Positions 5,222-5,532 of a stretch of 5,532 nucleotides of DNA are shown here, piece by piece. Below the pieces are notes generated by a model. The model was not told the DNA's origin. It worked only from the letters and a program-made list of their open reading frames with translations, and made no database searches. Origin of the DNA: an uncultured Ruminococcus sp. (GTDB taxonomy: Bacteria; Bacillota_A; Clostridia; Oscillospirales; Ruminococcaceae); contig CAMYYQ010000104.1 in assembly GCA_947303535.1 (NCBI GenBank), positions 1 to 5,532 on the forward strand, read 5' to 3'. Position 1 is the first letter of the stretch. Every line of letters starts with the position of its first letter. Made by a program: the position numbers and the translations under genes.

Positions 5222-5532
5222 TTATCCTTTCGCTTTTGGCTGCTTTTCAGGCAGCTGAATAAGAAACTCGGTATATTCTCCGTACACGCTCTTAACAACG
5301 ATGTGACCGTGGTGGAGATGAACTATCTTACGTGATATAGCGAGTCCGAGACCAAGACCTGTAGTATCCTTGCCTCGTGATGAATCTGTCTTGTAGAAGC
5401 GGTCAAAGACCTGAGTTATCTCGTCATTTTTCAGACCTTCACCTGTATTTTTTATGCCTATGGTACAATTACCGTTTACGGAACGCTCAAAGCGGAATGA
5501 GAGAGTACCGCCTGTGTTTATGAATTTTACGG
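5222..5532 (-). CDS. Two-component sensor histidine kinase, C-terminal ATPase domain; 5' end outside the window
   Basis: On the minus strand the frame is open from 5530 to TAA at 5224-5222, giving 102 visible residues. It is the C-terminal half of a HATPase_c domain, the ATP-binding part of a sensor kinase. The fragment begins just after the expected N-box (VKFINTGGTLSF). It contains the G1 box as NTGEGL, the F-box VFDRFYKTDSSRG, the G2 box TTGLGLGLAISRKIV, and a closing VVKSVYGEYTEFLIQLP. The G1 box has Asn where many kinases have Asp (DxGxG); NTGEG variants are common in Firmicutes kinases, so this does not imply loss of function. The sensor and dimerisation parts lie outside the window, so the signal cannot be named. 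It is immediately upstream of htrA, which suggests an envelope-stress or cell-wall sensing role. The partner regulator gene is probably further upstream. Confidence 0.93.
   Translation of the reverse strand, partial: VKFINTGGTLSFRFERSVNGNCTIGIKNTGEGLKNDEITQVFDRFYKTDSSRGKDTTGLGLGLAISRKIVHLHHGHIVVKSVYGEYTEFLIQLPEKQPKAKG
5225..5230 (-). promoter_or_regulatory. Ribosome binding site of the HtrA-like gene, inside the end of the kinase gene
   Basis: AAAGGA (minus strand, 5230-5225) lies 6 bases before the ATG at 5218 and overlaps the last sense codons of the kinase, whose TAA stop (5224-5222) comes right after it. This spacing suggests translational coupling between kinase and protease. Confidence 0.75.

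Noticed and set aside
5222..5532. Asn in the G1 box (NTGEG) as a sign of a dead kinase
   Set aside because: NTGEG variants occur in many presumably active Firmicutes kinases, and the F and G2 boxes are intact.
1..5532. tRNA, CRISPR array, insertion sequence, riboswitch or phage features
   Set aside because: No spaced repeats, cloverleaf, terminal inverted repeats with a transposase, or long structured leader were seen on either strand.

Overview
The window looks like DNA from anaerobic Firmicutes (class Clostridia). The evidence is moderate G+C, strong AGGAGG-type ribosome sites, U-tailed hairpin terminators, a yajC gene followed directly by a TIGR04086/DUF3792 membrane-protein gene, and a sensor kinase followed by a membrane-anchored HtrA protease with a long N-terminal extension. 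The right-hand part (about 2420-5532) resembles Ruminococcus/Oscillospiraceae chromosomal housekeeping DNA. The left-hand part (1 to about 2420) resembles a Lachnospiraceae-type accessory or transport locus. These family-level guesses are inference.

Layout. Positions 1-658 (+) hold the C-terminal catalytic part of an M13 (neprilysin/PepO-like) zinc metallopeptidase. At 674-2512 (+) there is an open frame that starts as an FtsX/MacB-type ABC transporter permease. Its last 30 codons (2420-2509) are instead the C-terminus of ribosomal protein L17 (rplQ), followed by a good intrinsic terminator at 2534-2563. After a near-consensus extended -10 promoter (2607-2635) comes yajC (2681-3196, +), then a small four-helix membrane protein of the TIGR04086/DUF3792 family (3249-3650, +). 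On the minus strand, a sensor histidine kinase (C-terminal part, 5222-5532) is followed after 3 bases by an HtrA/DegP-like serine protease (5218-3644), which converges on the small membrane gene.

The most important observation is the hybrid frame at 674-2512. The permease lacks its last membrane helices, and the L17 tail lacks its N-terminal portion. The switch falls inside a short stretch (about 2417-2436) that would be plausible in either gene. The best explanation is an assembly or recombination chimera joining two unrelated loci, not a new fusion protein. Gene-neighbourhood conclusions should therefore not be drawn across about 2420.

Within the right-hand part there are two compact regulatory arrangements. 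The hairpin ending the yajC transcript carries the Shine-Dalgarno sequence of the next gene in its 3' arm. The likely terminator of the kinase-htrA operon lies inside the coding sequence of the convergent membrane-protein gene. The functional themes on the right are Sec-dependent export (YajC) and envelope quality control (kinase plus HtrA). I see no RNA gene, CRISPR array, insertion sequence or phage feature. No novel multi-gene system is supported.
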